22,958 bases of DNA from Rhizophagus sp. LPA8_4_AMF (Eukaryota > Glomeromycota > Glomeromycetes > Glomerales > Glomeraceae), in contig JADRCO010001063.1 of NCBI GenBank assembly GCA_021464525.1, positions 1-22,958 on the forward strand. The letters run 5' to 3'. The notes below the pieces were generated by a model. The model made no database searches, was not told where the DNA came from, and saw nothing but the letters and a program-made list of their open reading frames with translations. The position numbers and the translations under genes are program-made. Position 1 is the first letter of the stretch; the number at the start of each line of letters is the position of its first letter. Positions 9,216 through 17,383 of the stretch are shown one piece after another.

Positions 9216-11095
9216 TTCTTTATCAGGACTCTTAGTAGAAGTAGAACTGTTAAGGACCTCTAAAAGAGTTAGAAAAACTGGGAAAAAGGAGTACTCTATT
9301 TATATATTATTTTTTTTCGTATAACGCGTAAAACGGTTATGTTGTTCAGTGTGGCTATGTCGATTATGAGAAAATTTTGTATAATGACTCATGACATTTT
9401 TTCGTATAATTTCCTTATTAATCTATTAAATATGATGATTATTGCATCATCGTGATGTAAATTAATTTCTTTGACTTTTATAATGTGTGGTGATCATAAT
9501 ACAAGCTCAGCTGAGAAATTATAAACATGCAAAAACTCTTAACAATACGGCTATTGTATATAACGGTAATGGAAAAAGTGTTAAACTTTTTCATATATAA
9601 TTCATCTATAATAATTTTTAGCCGAATTTTTTTTTTTTTGTGATTATTAGATAAATATAACTTTCGTTTGATTAATAGACATTTCATTTGCGCCTCTACT
9701 GCTATGATATCTGAAAATTCCAGAAGATGCTTCAGAAATGCCCTAAAGTTCCTTCATCAACCATATTCATTTGTTCATTACATTCAATTTACGATACTTA
9801 GGATCCAAATCATGTTAAATAAAAATAATTTATAATTCAATAACTTATAATATAAATTTATCAATCACCGTATAATTCTTTTAATAACTTTAAAAATGTC
9901 TGATAATTATATTACAATAGATATTTTGCGATATTTTGGGGTTTGGGTTTACAGTAACTTCACGAGTCATCAGAATTGCTCACAAAGGGCAATGCATCAT
10001 TGACCCAGTCGTTCTGTTCTGCAAGGCGTGATGTAATTGCCGGTGAAGTTTAACGAATTAATCTGGGATAAAATAAGACGATCTGGAACGTAAAGAAAGG
10101 GAACGGTTCCATGCTGTGATTGAGAATATTCTGGATTCGATGTCATGAAATTTTGAAAGATTTTGAAAAATTATTAATCACTATGCTGAAGTACTGCTGA
10201 AGTTGATTTCTTAGAAAAATAAGGGAAGATTCAAAATCGAAAATCGTAAATTACACCTTTCCTCTCCTTGTATCTTTAATACGAGTTTAGTCGGGATGGT
10301 CGATATCTTGGGACAGTAATTCTTTATTTTTTTTTGTAATTACTACTTACGTAGATGAATATACAAAATAATGCAACCTTTCATTTCCCAAAAAAATAAA
10401 AAATAAAAAAATAAAATTAAATGAAAAGATCATTACTTCTTTATTTAACGGTTTTCTTCTGTTTTTTTTTTAGTTTTCTATTCATTATAAAAGCCCAAAT
10501 AAAAGGATCATGTAACGTTTACCATCTCTTGCGTATTCAGCAGTAATGTGAATGAAATTAAAGATTCATACTACGTCAATCATTTTACGGGCCGATGGAT
10601 TTACAGGAAACGCAGAGTTTACGAAAAAATTGTAGATATCACGTAAATAATAATTACTTAGAAGCAACTATCGATAACAGATAAGAATTTTGCGAGTTTG
10701 TGTATACTTACTATAATACCACCAATCAATCATGAAATCAAGTTTTACAATGTAATATAAAAGTCAGAGTAAAAATTACTTTTAATTTGTCAAACATCAC
10801 TTAGTTAACGAGATCGATTGTTATTTCGTATTTTAATGAATTCCTTAATTTGAAACCCAAATAAATAATGACCAGTAACAATAAATATTATTAAATAATT
10901 CTATTTGGTAATTCATAATAATAAACGAAGCTAATTTTTTATTCCGGAATTGAAGATAAAATAATAGGACACGAAATTGAATAAGTTGTTTATATTAAGG
11001 TTGCTGGCCGTAAGTAATAATAGGTTACGAAACCGTAAATCAAGCTTACAATACGGGTGTGTGCATTGGTTGTAAATAGTTGCAACATCTTACAA
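9216..11095. other. Intergenic region with one possible coding remnant
   Basis: Mostly AT-rich DNA without a gene model I can support. Around 9940-10150 the composition is more coding-like. A short frame at 10080-10148 reads DLERKERERFHAVIENIL and then ends at a TGA, looking like the tail of a charged helix. No start, splice sites or family could be assigned, so it is at most a relic. Confidence 0.4.
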
Positions 11096-11102
11096 AAAAA
11101 AA

Positions 11103-11417
11103 GAAAATGAACGTTAGTTAACGTCCATTAAATAAAATAAAAAAACTTCGGATCTTTACCTTTCTTCCAAGCCTCCGGAGGGTTCCTAAAAGTGAAAAGA
11201 AATTGGACGTTAGTAATATTTACTAACGTTACCTGTTTATAAAAAAATACAGTATTCCCATCTCTTTAAGCACCTTCCGAGGAGTTTCGTCAGCCCTACA
11301 ATAAAAAAAAAGAAAATGAAACTTTAGTAAATGTTTAATAACGTTCCAAAGTTAAAAAAATTCCTCCTAAGCACCCTTCAAGGTCATTCGGCAGTTCCGA
11401 AGTGCCCGGAGGGTTAC
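11103..11417. repeat. Three diverged repeat units with an internal palindrome
   Basis: Units start near 11103, 11193 and 11312, each with a GAAAA(T/G)-like word. Each then carries an inverted repeat around ACGTTA/TAACGT, an A-run, and a GC-richer end of the CTCCGGAGGG or CCGAGGAG type. The palindrome is perfect in the second unit: ACGTTAGTAA, three bases, TTACTAACGT (11207-11229). It is degraded in the other two. Unit spacing is about 90 and 120 bp. Confidence 0.6.
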
Positions 11418-11549
11418 TATGATAAAGAAAGAAGGGTTTAAAAATACAAAATTATTATTTTTTTTCAATAAAAAAAGGTCGGATTTCCGATGATCCGATA
11501 ATCTGTTATTCATCGAACTCATCGGATATCTTCTGATCAATTCGGATCG

Positions 11550-11950
11550 CAACTGGATCGCACCTACCTACAAATAAAAAAAATTTTTTGTCAAAACCCC
11601 GTCGTCAATGTTGGAGCGCCAGGATGGCAGGACCTACGAATAAAAAAAAAAATCTTTCTTCTTCAAACCAGAGTGCCGGTATCACTGTACCAGTAAATAA
11701 GAGAATTTTTTTTCTCATACCGGTATGGCAAAATCTCAAATAAGGAAAAAAAAAAAAAATACAAGATTTTTTTTCCAGATCGGAATGGCGGAACTTGCAA
11801 ATAAATAATAAATTTTTTTTTTCTCGATATCGGCATACCGATATTTACAAATAAAAAAATAATTTTTTATTACATAAATCGGAATGACGGAATCTATGAA
11901 TAATAAAAAAAAATTATTTTTTCAATATCAGCATACCGACATCTAAGAAG
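11550..11950. repeat. Degenerate minisatellite, period about 50 bp
   Basis: At least seven units start near 11618, 11670, 11716, 11777, 11825, 11876 and 11923, with a weaker one before 11580. Each unit has a core like ATCGGAATGGCGGAA or its near-palindromic variant ATCGGCATACCGAT. The core is followed by a short C/T-bearing word, then AATAA, an A-run and a T-run. Cores vary but their order and spacing (46-61 bp) are regular. The region before it (11480-11560) is rich in the same TCGGAT words. Confidence 0.75.
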
Positions 11951-12103
11951 AATTATTTTTTATTTCCTTATAAATTTTTCTGCCGTACAAATTCAAATTA
12001 TTTATATGGAAAATATAAATACAAAGTTTTTTTTTGATCAGCACCTACTTTACGTTTAAACAAACGGATTAAATAAATTTTAATAAATTTCTTTAATTGA
12101 TAA

Positions 12104-12510
12104 ATGCCTCCAAAAAAAAGAATATTTGGTAAGCACAAAAGTAAATTTCTAAAATACTATTATTCATTCCTTTATATTAATCCAGACTTGAGTATTAAAA
12201 ATACAAAAAGAGATAGCTAAAGATATTCAAATTCAAGATGATGATCCTCTTCCGGAAATAGATCAAACCTGCCCCATTTGCTATAAAAATACAAAAAAAT
12301 CGAATTAGAAGCAGCAAAATAACGAATATAATAAAGAAAAATGAAGAATTTACACCTTCCACATCTACAAAAAGAACAAGATCCAGACAGTAAAAAAACA
12401 AAAATAAAGATACTATCGATCTAATAATATCAGAACTGCTGAGCAATCTAGCCGAAAGAAGCAGAAAACAAATACTGATAGTAGTACAAAGGATAACTTA
12501 TATAAATTTA
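12104..12510 (+). pseudogene. Broken gene with MPPKKRIF start, CPIC motif and basic tail
   Basis: An ATG at 12104 begins MPPKKRIFGK and stays open to about 12218. The GGTAAG at 12128 and the TCCAG at 12181 could bound a 57-bp intron that keeps the frame. After a one-base shift another frame continues as EIAKDIQIQDDDPLPEID, then QTCPICYKN, and ends at a TAG near 12306. Other frames then carry EEFTPSTSTKRTRS and AEQSSRKKQKTNTDSS. Read in order, these suggest one protein: a basic start, an acidic stretch, a C-P-I-C half site like the start of a RING or zinc-ribbon domain, and a nuclear-localisation-like K/R-rich tail. At least three shifts or stops separate the parts, so it is a decayed gene. 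I cannot name the family. Confidence 0.5.
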
Positions 12511-13150
12511 TTATTAGAAATTTAATGATTAAATGCAAACATAAATTTCTTCGCCCAAAAAAATCACATATTTTTCTTTTTTTCCTTTTAGATCTATAAA
12601 TACTTCCAAAAGAAGCTTTATCATAGTTATCAGAATAATGTATAAATTTTAATAAAAAGAAAAGAATATTACTAATTGACGCCATCGGTGAATAAGTTCT
12701 AAAAGGTAACAAATTCATGATTGAAAATTTGAAATAATAATATTACTAAAAGATTGTAGTAATATTTTTAAATTGCTGTAAACATATATCTACAAGATTT
12801 ATTAATTTCATTAAATTATTGCTCGTAAATAAAAGATATTATGAACATATTTTTGCATCTGTTGATCATCTCATAATTATATAATATACATTAAAATATT
12901 TTCATTATATATCAAAAATATGACTGTTAACTAATAGCGTAAATCAAGGAAATTACGAACATGTTTTATACATCTGTTGATCATCTATAATTATATAATA
13001 TATATTAAAATATTTTTATTATATCGAAAATATGACTGCTATCTTAAAATTATATGTTTATCATATTTAAGGTTTCTGTAAAGAATAATTTACCTTCCGT
13101 CCATTTTTTGGTTCAGGTAGTTTTTCAAATTTATGAATTTTACTTGTAAA
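12511..13150. other. AT-rich intergenic region downstream of the kinase gene
   Basis: Very A/T-rich. The only clear structure is a direct duplication at about 12821-13040. The open frames on either strand here are short and low in complexity, so I do not call a gene. Confidence 0.5.
12821..13040. repeat. Direct duplication, two diverged copies of about 110 bp
   Basis: Copy one begins near 12821 and copy two near 12935. They share, in order, CGTAAAT, a GAACAT word, CATCTGTTGATCATCT, ATAATTATATAATATA, TTAAAATATTTT and AAAATATGACTG. Point changes and small indels separate them. The copies adjoin head to tail just downstream of the kinase gene. Confidence 0.8.
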
Positions 13151-13153
13151 TAG

Positions 13154-13159
13154 TTTATT
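13154..13159 (-). terminator. Polyadenylation signal AATAAA for the kinase gene
   Basis: On the minus strand AATAAA lies about 20 bases after the kinase stop codon. Position and strand fit, though A/T-rich surroundings make chance matches common. Confidence 0.4.
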
Positions 13160-13179
13160 ACTTTTACTACTCGTATTAC

Positions 13180-14537
13180 TTATTTCTTATTCATTTTTAA
13201 TTTTAATTGAGGTAATTCATTTGGTTTATCTTGATAATATGACATAATTTCATTCATCTTGTATTTTAGTGTAGTAGTATCAGGTCTTTTTAATGGATCA
13301 GCATCCCAACATTGTTCCATTAAACTTTTATATTCTGAAGGAATTTCTGATATAATTTTTGGTCTTATACCATTAATAATATTAATTGCAAGATTACAAT
13401 CATGTTCATAATTTATAAATGGTGGTTGTCCAGATGAAATTTCCCACATAAGCATTGCAATACTATAAATATCAGATTTAAAAGTATGTTCTTTTCCCTT
13501 CATAACTTCAGGAGCTATGTAAGGAATAAATCCATATACTATACATGTTGATGATTTGTCTGCTGGACCACAAAATCCAAGATCACTTATATACCAAGAA
13601 TCATTAAACTGTGAATATAATATATTTCCAGAATGCAAATCTCTATGAATTGAATTCTCTTTATGAATATGATAAAGTGCATTAATTAATAAAAAAGTAA
13701 TTTTAATTCTTTCTTTCCATGTAAGTTGACCATGATTTTGTTGTAAATATTCTTTTAACTTTACATCCGCTTTATCCATTACAAGCATATAGTTTCCATT
13801 TGATGGATTTTGCGTTAAACTAAAACATTGAACAATTTCTGCATATTTGTTGCTTATAGTCAAATGTGATTTAGCCTAAAAAAAAATTTTTAATTGTTAA
13901 TAACGAATTTTGAGTTTAAATTCCTTAAATTTTTTGTATTACAAACCTCTTTAAACCAACTTTGACTTGTACTTTCAACATTTTCTAATTGTTTAAGTAT
14001 TACTTCGATAGTTCCTAATCTTAATAATTTTCGTTCTTTAGAATCCCATTCATCATATCCTCCATCAATCCAATCTGCTGTATAAATTTCAGAGAAACTA
14101 CCTTTTGTTAAATATTCAATATTTTGAAAATTATTATATGGGATCCATTCAATTACACTACTTGGGATAAATGTTTCCATTTGGCAATTTTTTATTAAAT
14201 TATCAACATCATTATTTACAGATGTCCAATTTGAAAAATTATCTTTTAAATAATTTTGAACACAATATTCACAATATAATGTAGCTAAACATTTTTGGTT
14301 ACAATTCTCACAAATTCTTCTTGTTCCTGAATTAAAAATAATTTTATCTCGGTCATAATATTTATTATTTAATCTTATTGCTTCAGTTTTTTCTTTTTCT
14401 GTAAGAGAATTATCAGTAAGGATTGTTTGTCGGGTAAACTCGTATTGTTTATGAAAACCTTTGTGTATATTATAATCAACTAATGTAAATGCTCTATTAA
14501 GTGCTGCATATACTAGTTCTTTTCGGATAGTGGACAT
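13180..14537 (-). CDS. Tyrosine-kinase-like protein kinase with N-terminal Cys cluster, two exons, 428 residues
   Basis: Exon 1 is 14537-13947 and exon 2 is 13875-13180; the join is in phase (E197/A198). Residues 76-92 hold a Cys cluster CENCNQKCLATLYCEYC, probably zinc-binding, followed by the family segment NFSNWTS and then EWIPYNNF just before the kinase domain. Kinase landmarks: K182 (VILK), probable helix-C Glu E197, HRDLHSGN (274-281), DLG (295-297) in place of DFG, and APE (318-320). Late-lobe residues CW and RPD are also present. The glycine loop is degenerate: TKGSFSEIY (144-152) keeps only one Gly of G-x-G-x-x-G. The catalytic Lys, Asp and Asn remain, so activity is plausible but uncertain. 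Serine/threonine specificity is usual for TKL kinases. Such genes are highly expanded in Rhizophagus-type fungi; the signal and substrates are unknown. Confidence 0.9.
13876..13946 (-). other. Intron of the kinase gene, 71 bp
   Basis: On the minus strand exon 1 ends AAAGAG, followed by GTTTGT. The intron ends with a long T-run and TAG before GCTAAATCA. A branch-point-like TATTAAC lies about 20 bases before the acceptor. Removing 71 bases joins two long frames exactly. The kinase fragments near 19402 and 19878 have the same acceptor context followed by (GCT/GTT)AAATCA, so this intron position is shared. Confidence 0.85.
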
Positions 14538-15021
14538 AATTAATATAAAAGTGTATTTAATAATTTGTTAGAAAAAATGAGTTTTTTTTTTGCTAATTTT
14601 AAGAAAAAATCGCTTAGTTAAACGAATTCAAATGGGCGTAATCGTCAAACCTTAATTTACCTGTGGCAGTTGCATCACCACATTAACTATTACACAAATG
14701 CTATAAATACTTCTGTTTTACATAAAATAAATAAATAAATAAACAAATGCTATAAATAAAAAAAAATATTTTTAGTAAACGCCGTTTAATATTTATTTAG
14801 TAATTACAATTGTATAATATAGACCTCGTACAAAATAAAATATATTATATTAACTATAAAATTAAACAATTGTTATAGTCTAGAATGAATAAAGTATGGA
14901 TGATGCAATAAAAAGTAAAAAAGGTCTAGTTAGTTATGAGATTAATGTAAAATTTACTTATGAATTGAATTTTAAAATAAAAGAATTAGAAAATTCTTTT
15001 TTTTTAGGATTAATTTAAAAG
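14538..15021. other. Upstream region of the kinase gene
   Basis: Promoter side of the minus-strand kinase gene. It is AT-rich with an ATAA microsatellite near 14728. A 16-bp direct repeat ACAAATGCTATAAATA occurs at 14694-14709 and 14743-14758. No clear TATA box can be singled out. A 40-codon frame on the plus strand (14896-15018) is not strong enough to call. Confidence 0.4.
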
Positions 15022-15829
15022 TCACCTCCGGTGATTTTTTTTTAAATTCACCGGGGTGAATTTCACCTTGATCTGCAAATCATTAAATTTTAATTTTACC
15101 CCGGTGAAATTCACCAGATGATTTTGTACTACACACTTTTTACAAGTTGAAATGTTTATTTTTTTATTTTCGTTTTTGCTTTCTATAGTTATTGTTTTGA
15201 AAATGGCTTTTTCTAAGGTAAGATTCTTTATTATTTTTTCTTGCTTTTTTGCTTTTGCTAATTTCATCTTTAGATAACAATAATACCAAACAGTTTCAAG
15301 GAATTTAAGGTAAGGTTCGTTTTCTTGCTGTTTTATTGTTTTTCTATTCTAAAACAATACTAATCAGTTTTTTATTTCCTTTTGTTCTCTATATTGTTCC
15401 TTTTGCTCCCTCTTCGTTTTTATTATCACTTTCTCATCACTTTCACTCACTATTTCATTTCTCATCATCCATTTCGTTCCTCATTCATTTCTTTTATGTA
15501 TTTTATTATCATCATTCCCTCATTATCCATTTCGTCCCTTTTATGTTTTTCATCATCATTTCGCTTCCTCATCATCTATTTCGTTCCCTTTATGTTTTTT
15601 CATCATCAATTTCGCTCTCTCATCACCACTTTCACTCCCTCATCATCTATTTCATCCCTTTTATGTTTTTTCATCATCATTTTCACTCGCCCCTTTTACA
15701 TTTTTCGTTATCATTTTTGCTCCCTCATCACCACTTTCGCTCCCTCATCATCCATTTTGTCCCTTTTATGTTATTCAAACTTTGTCATCACATGATGTGG
15801 TGAATTTTCTGTGAAATCACCCCCGGTGA
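15022..15829. mobile_element. 808-bp element with terminal and subterminal inverted repeats (MITE-like)
   Basis: The left end TCACCTCCGGTGATTT (15022-15037) and the right end AAATCACCCCCGGTGA (15814-15829) are inverted copies of each other, 13 of 16 positions agreeing. Each end is itself nearly palindromic. A second, inner inverted pair lies at 15111-15124 and 15789-15802 (TTCACCAGATGATT against CATGATGTGGTGAA). Further CACCGGGGTGAA and CCCCGGTGAAATTC motifs sit near 15049-15113. No transposase is encoded. The interior holds a pyrimidine-rich minisatellite. I could not see a clear target-site duplication, so the exact ends are provisional. Non-autonomous DNA transposon is the simplest reading. 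Confidence 0.6.
15430..15775. repeat. Pyrimidine-rich minisatellite inside the inverted-repeat element
   Basis: The plus strand is almost free of G and built from recurring words: CCCTTTTATGTTTTT, CATCATCATTTC, CTCCCTCATCATC and CACCACTTTC. They recur in units of roughly 50-95 bp. Because purine-containing stop codons are rare, two overlapping frames stay open here (15336-15803 and 15382-15795). The peptides are runs of S, F, H and L and are not credible proteins. Tracts with such strand asymmetry can form triplex DNA, which is inference. Confidence 0.85.
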
Positions 15830-16178
15830 GCGTTAAATTATCCAAAAAATAAATACCCTTTTTTAGTAATAGTAAATTTAGGTAATGTTGTACTGCATGC
15901 AATTTCATACCATATAGTATAATGCATACAGTATGAGTAAGTAACCACCATGGATAGCTCCCTCATGGAAAATGGCCTCTTGTTGGGTTAAATGCAATCA
16001 GACGATCTTATTAACAATTTAGAATTCGACCGGTTTAAATCAAGTTCTTTAGTTTATTATTAAATGGAATATAATATGAATATTTCCGAATATGTAATTG
16101 TTACGTGAAATCAGGTTATAGCTATACTCTCTTTAGGTTAGTAAAACTGTAGAAGTTCGGTCTAGAATTTAAGCAAAA
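15830..16178. other. Intergenic region before the small spliced gene
   Basis: No clear gene. ATGCATACAGTAT at 15922-15934 recurs exactly at 16240-16252 inside the next predicted exon. An ATG in a good context (CCACCATGG, 15950) opens only 13 codons before a TAA. It could be a first exon of the next gene through a weak donor (GGTTAAA), but this is not supported well enough to annotate. Confidence 0.4.
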
Positions 16179-16631
16179 ATGAAGGGATTAGTTGTCAATT
16201 GTCTCAAATTTGTGTGTCCATCCTGTAATGGTGTCATAGATGCATACAGTATATACGACTTAGGTAAAACATCAAAGAATTTTATTTAGTTGGCACCAAA
16301 ATTAATTTTGGTTAATTTTAATTGCCATATTTAGGTTTTCCGTGAAAATGAAATATTACAAATTATTTGATTTATTCCCATCATTAGTTTTTTTCTATAA
16401 AGTATCTTTATATTGTGATACTAATATTTTTTTTCATTCAGGCAAGCAATTGCAAAAAAGGATGAGATCACAGGTAGATTATTGCTTGGTATATTATAAA
16501 ATTTTCAGAAATTCATGAATTTTCTTAATCCATTTTTATGGTTGAAAATACAATTAGTTAAATTGATTCTTAAATTTTAGAACATTCTTCTAGAACAAAT
16601 TGAACAAATGAGTGGAAAATATTTATTATAA
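16179..16631 (+). CDS. Possible small three-exon gene, 55-residue protein with CPSC motif
   Basis: Proposed exons are 16179-16263, 16442-16473 and 16581-16631. Intron 1 (178 bp) starts GTAAAA and ends TTCATTCAG, with a perfect TACTAAT branch-point-like site at 16419-16425. Intron 2 (107 bp) starts GTAGAT and ends AAATTTTAG. All three exons join in frame to a TAA, with AATAAA 18 bases later. The ATG has an in-frame TAA nine bases upstream. The peptide has a hydrophobic start, CLKFVCPSCNG (residues 8-18), and then a charged helix such as GKQLQKRMRSQNILLEQIEQ (29-48). CxxC suggests half of a zinc site or a redox motif. I do not recognise a family. A chance exon chain is possible in such A/T-rich DNA, and upstream or downstream exons may be missing. 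Confidence 0.4.
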
Positions 16632-16648
16632 AAAAGTAAATCCTATGA

Positions 16649-16654
16649 AATAAA
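16649..16654 (+). terminator. Polyadenylation signal AATAAA after the small spliced gene
   Basis: AATAAA lies 18 bases after the predicted TAA at 16629-16631. A CTAAC followed by T-run and TAG (16677-16690) just beyond it would also fit a further intron end, so the true 3' end is uncertain. Confidence 0.3.
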
Positions 16655-17383
16655 ATTTGATTAAAACATATTACGACTAACCTTTTTTAGAAATTGGGTA
16701 ATGTTAAAATGCAAATTTTGTTTCGAAAGTTATCTGTTATGCTTTTTTCTGAAACGTGAAAAATCCGACATCGATCATTGCCGAACTCAAATAAATTTTT
16801 TTTTTTTCTTTCAGCCTATCAAAATTCAATTAACTCTTTATTGTGTCTAAAGAAGAAATCTAACGCCAAATTTGTCCTATCTTGAAAATTTTTGATTAAT
16901 GTACTACATTAGTAATTATCACGATCTTTTTATTTTAACATAAATGTATTAAGCTATTTGTAAAAATGGCACATTAGAATATAATATATTTAAGAAAGAA
17001 TGGGAAAGGTTAAAAAAATTGAGGATGAAAATTTTTTTTGCTACGATATCACGTGACGTACTTTGATAATGCCGCAGCATAACTCATGATTTCTATCCCC
17101 GAAAAATTCCAACCGTAAACTTCCGTGGTAATCATGATATGATGTAAGATATTAGATGCATGTGACAAATGATCTCGGGAATTTTTTCTTTTTCTTGTTT
17201 TTTTTAGAACAAAATATATATTTAGGAAGAAAATAAACATTTTTATATTTATCACTTCACAGTATTTGCGTAACGGTTTAGGGGTTTCGTGCTACAAATT
17301 TGTTTCGCTTCACTTTTATTCAAAACGCATTTTTTTTCACTTTGTTTTTATCATGATTCTCATAACCCTTCGTCTTTTCAACC
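16655..17383. other. Intergenic region upstream of the secreted-protein gene
   Basis: AT-rich with no supported gene. ATCACGTGACGT at 17047-17058 contains the palindrome CACGTG, an E-box-type core. The last 120 bases before 17384 are rich in T and C, as expected for a promoter-proximal leader. Confidence 0.4.

Noticed and set aside
10981..11060. Possible tRNA-like or small RNA segment around GGTTGCTGGCCGTAAG
   Set aside because: Only partial pairing (CCGTAAG against an interrupted CTTACAATACGG); no A-box and B-box at proper spacing and no acceptor stem.
11090..11960. A CRISPR-like array was considered for the regular repeats
   Set aside because: Units are degenerate throughout with no constant repeat/unique spacer pattern, no cas genes, and the sequence is eukaryotic.
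12195..12718. Two minus-strand frames of 83 and 101 codons
   Set aside because: They are antisense to the decayed CPIC gene and consist of hydrophobic F/L/I runs from A-rich coding text on the other strand.
14896..15018. 40-codon plus-strand frame starting MDDAIKSKKG
   Set aside because: Short, A/T-driven composition, ends just before the inverted-repeat element, and no splice sites or family could be shown.
15022..15267. 81-codon minus-strand frame at the left end of the inverted-repeat element
   Set aside because: Its last third is made of the terminal and subterminal palindromes, and the rest is K/I/N-rich with no domain. More likely chance plus repeat than a gene.
15336..15803. Two overlapping open frames of 155 and 137 codons on the plus strand
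   Set aside because: They lie in the nearly G-free minisatellite, where stop codons are rare. The peptides are monotonous S/F/H/L runs and both frames are open for the same compositional reason.
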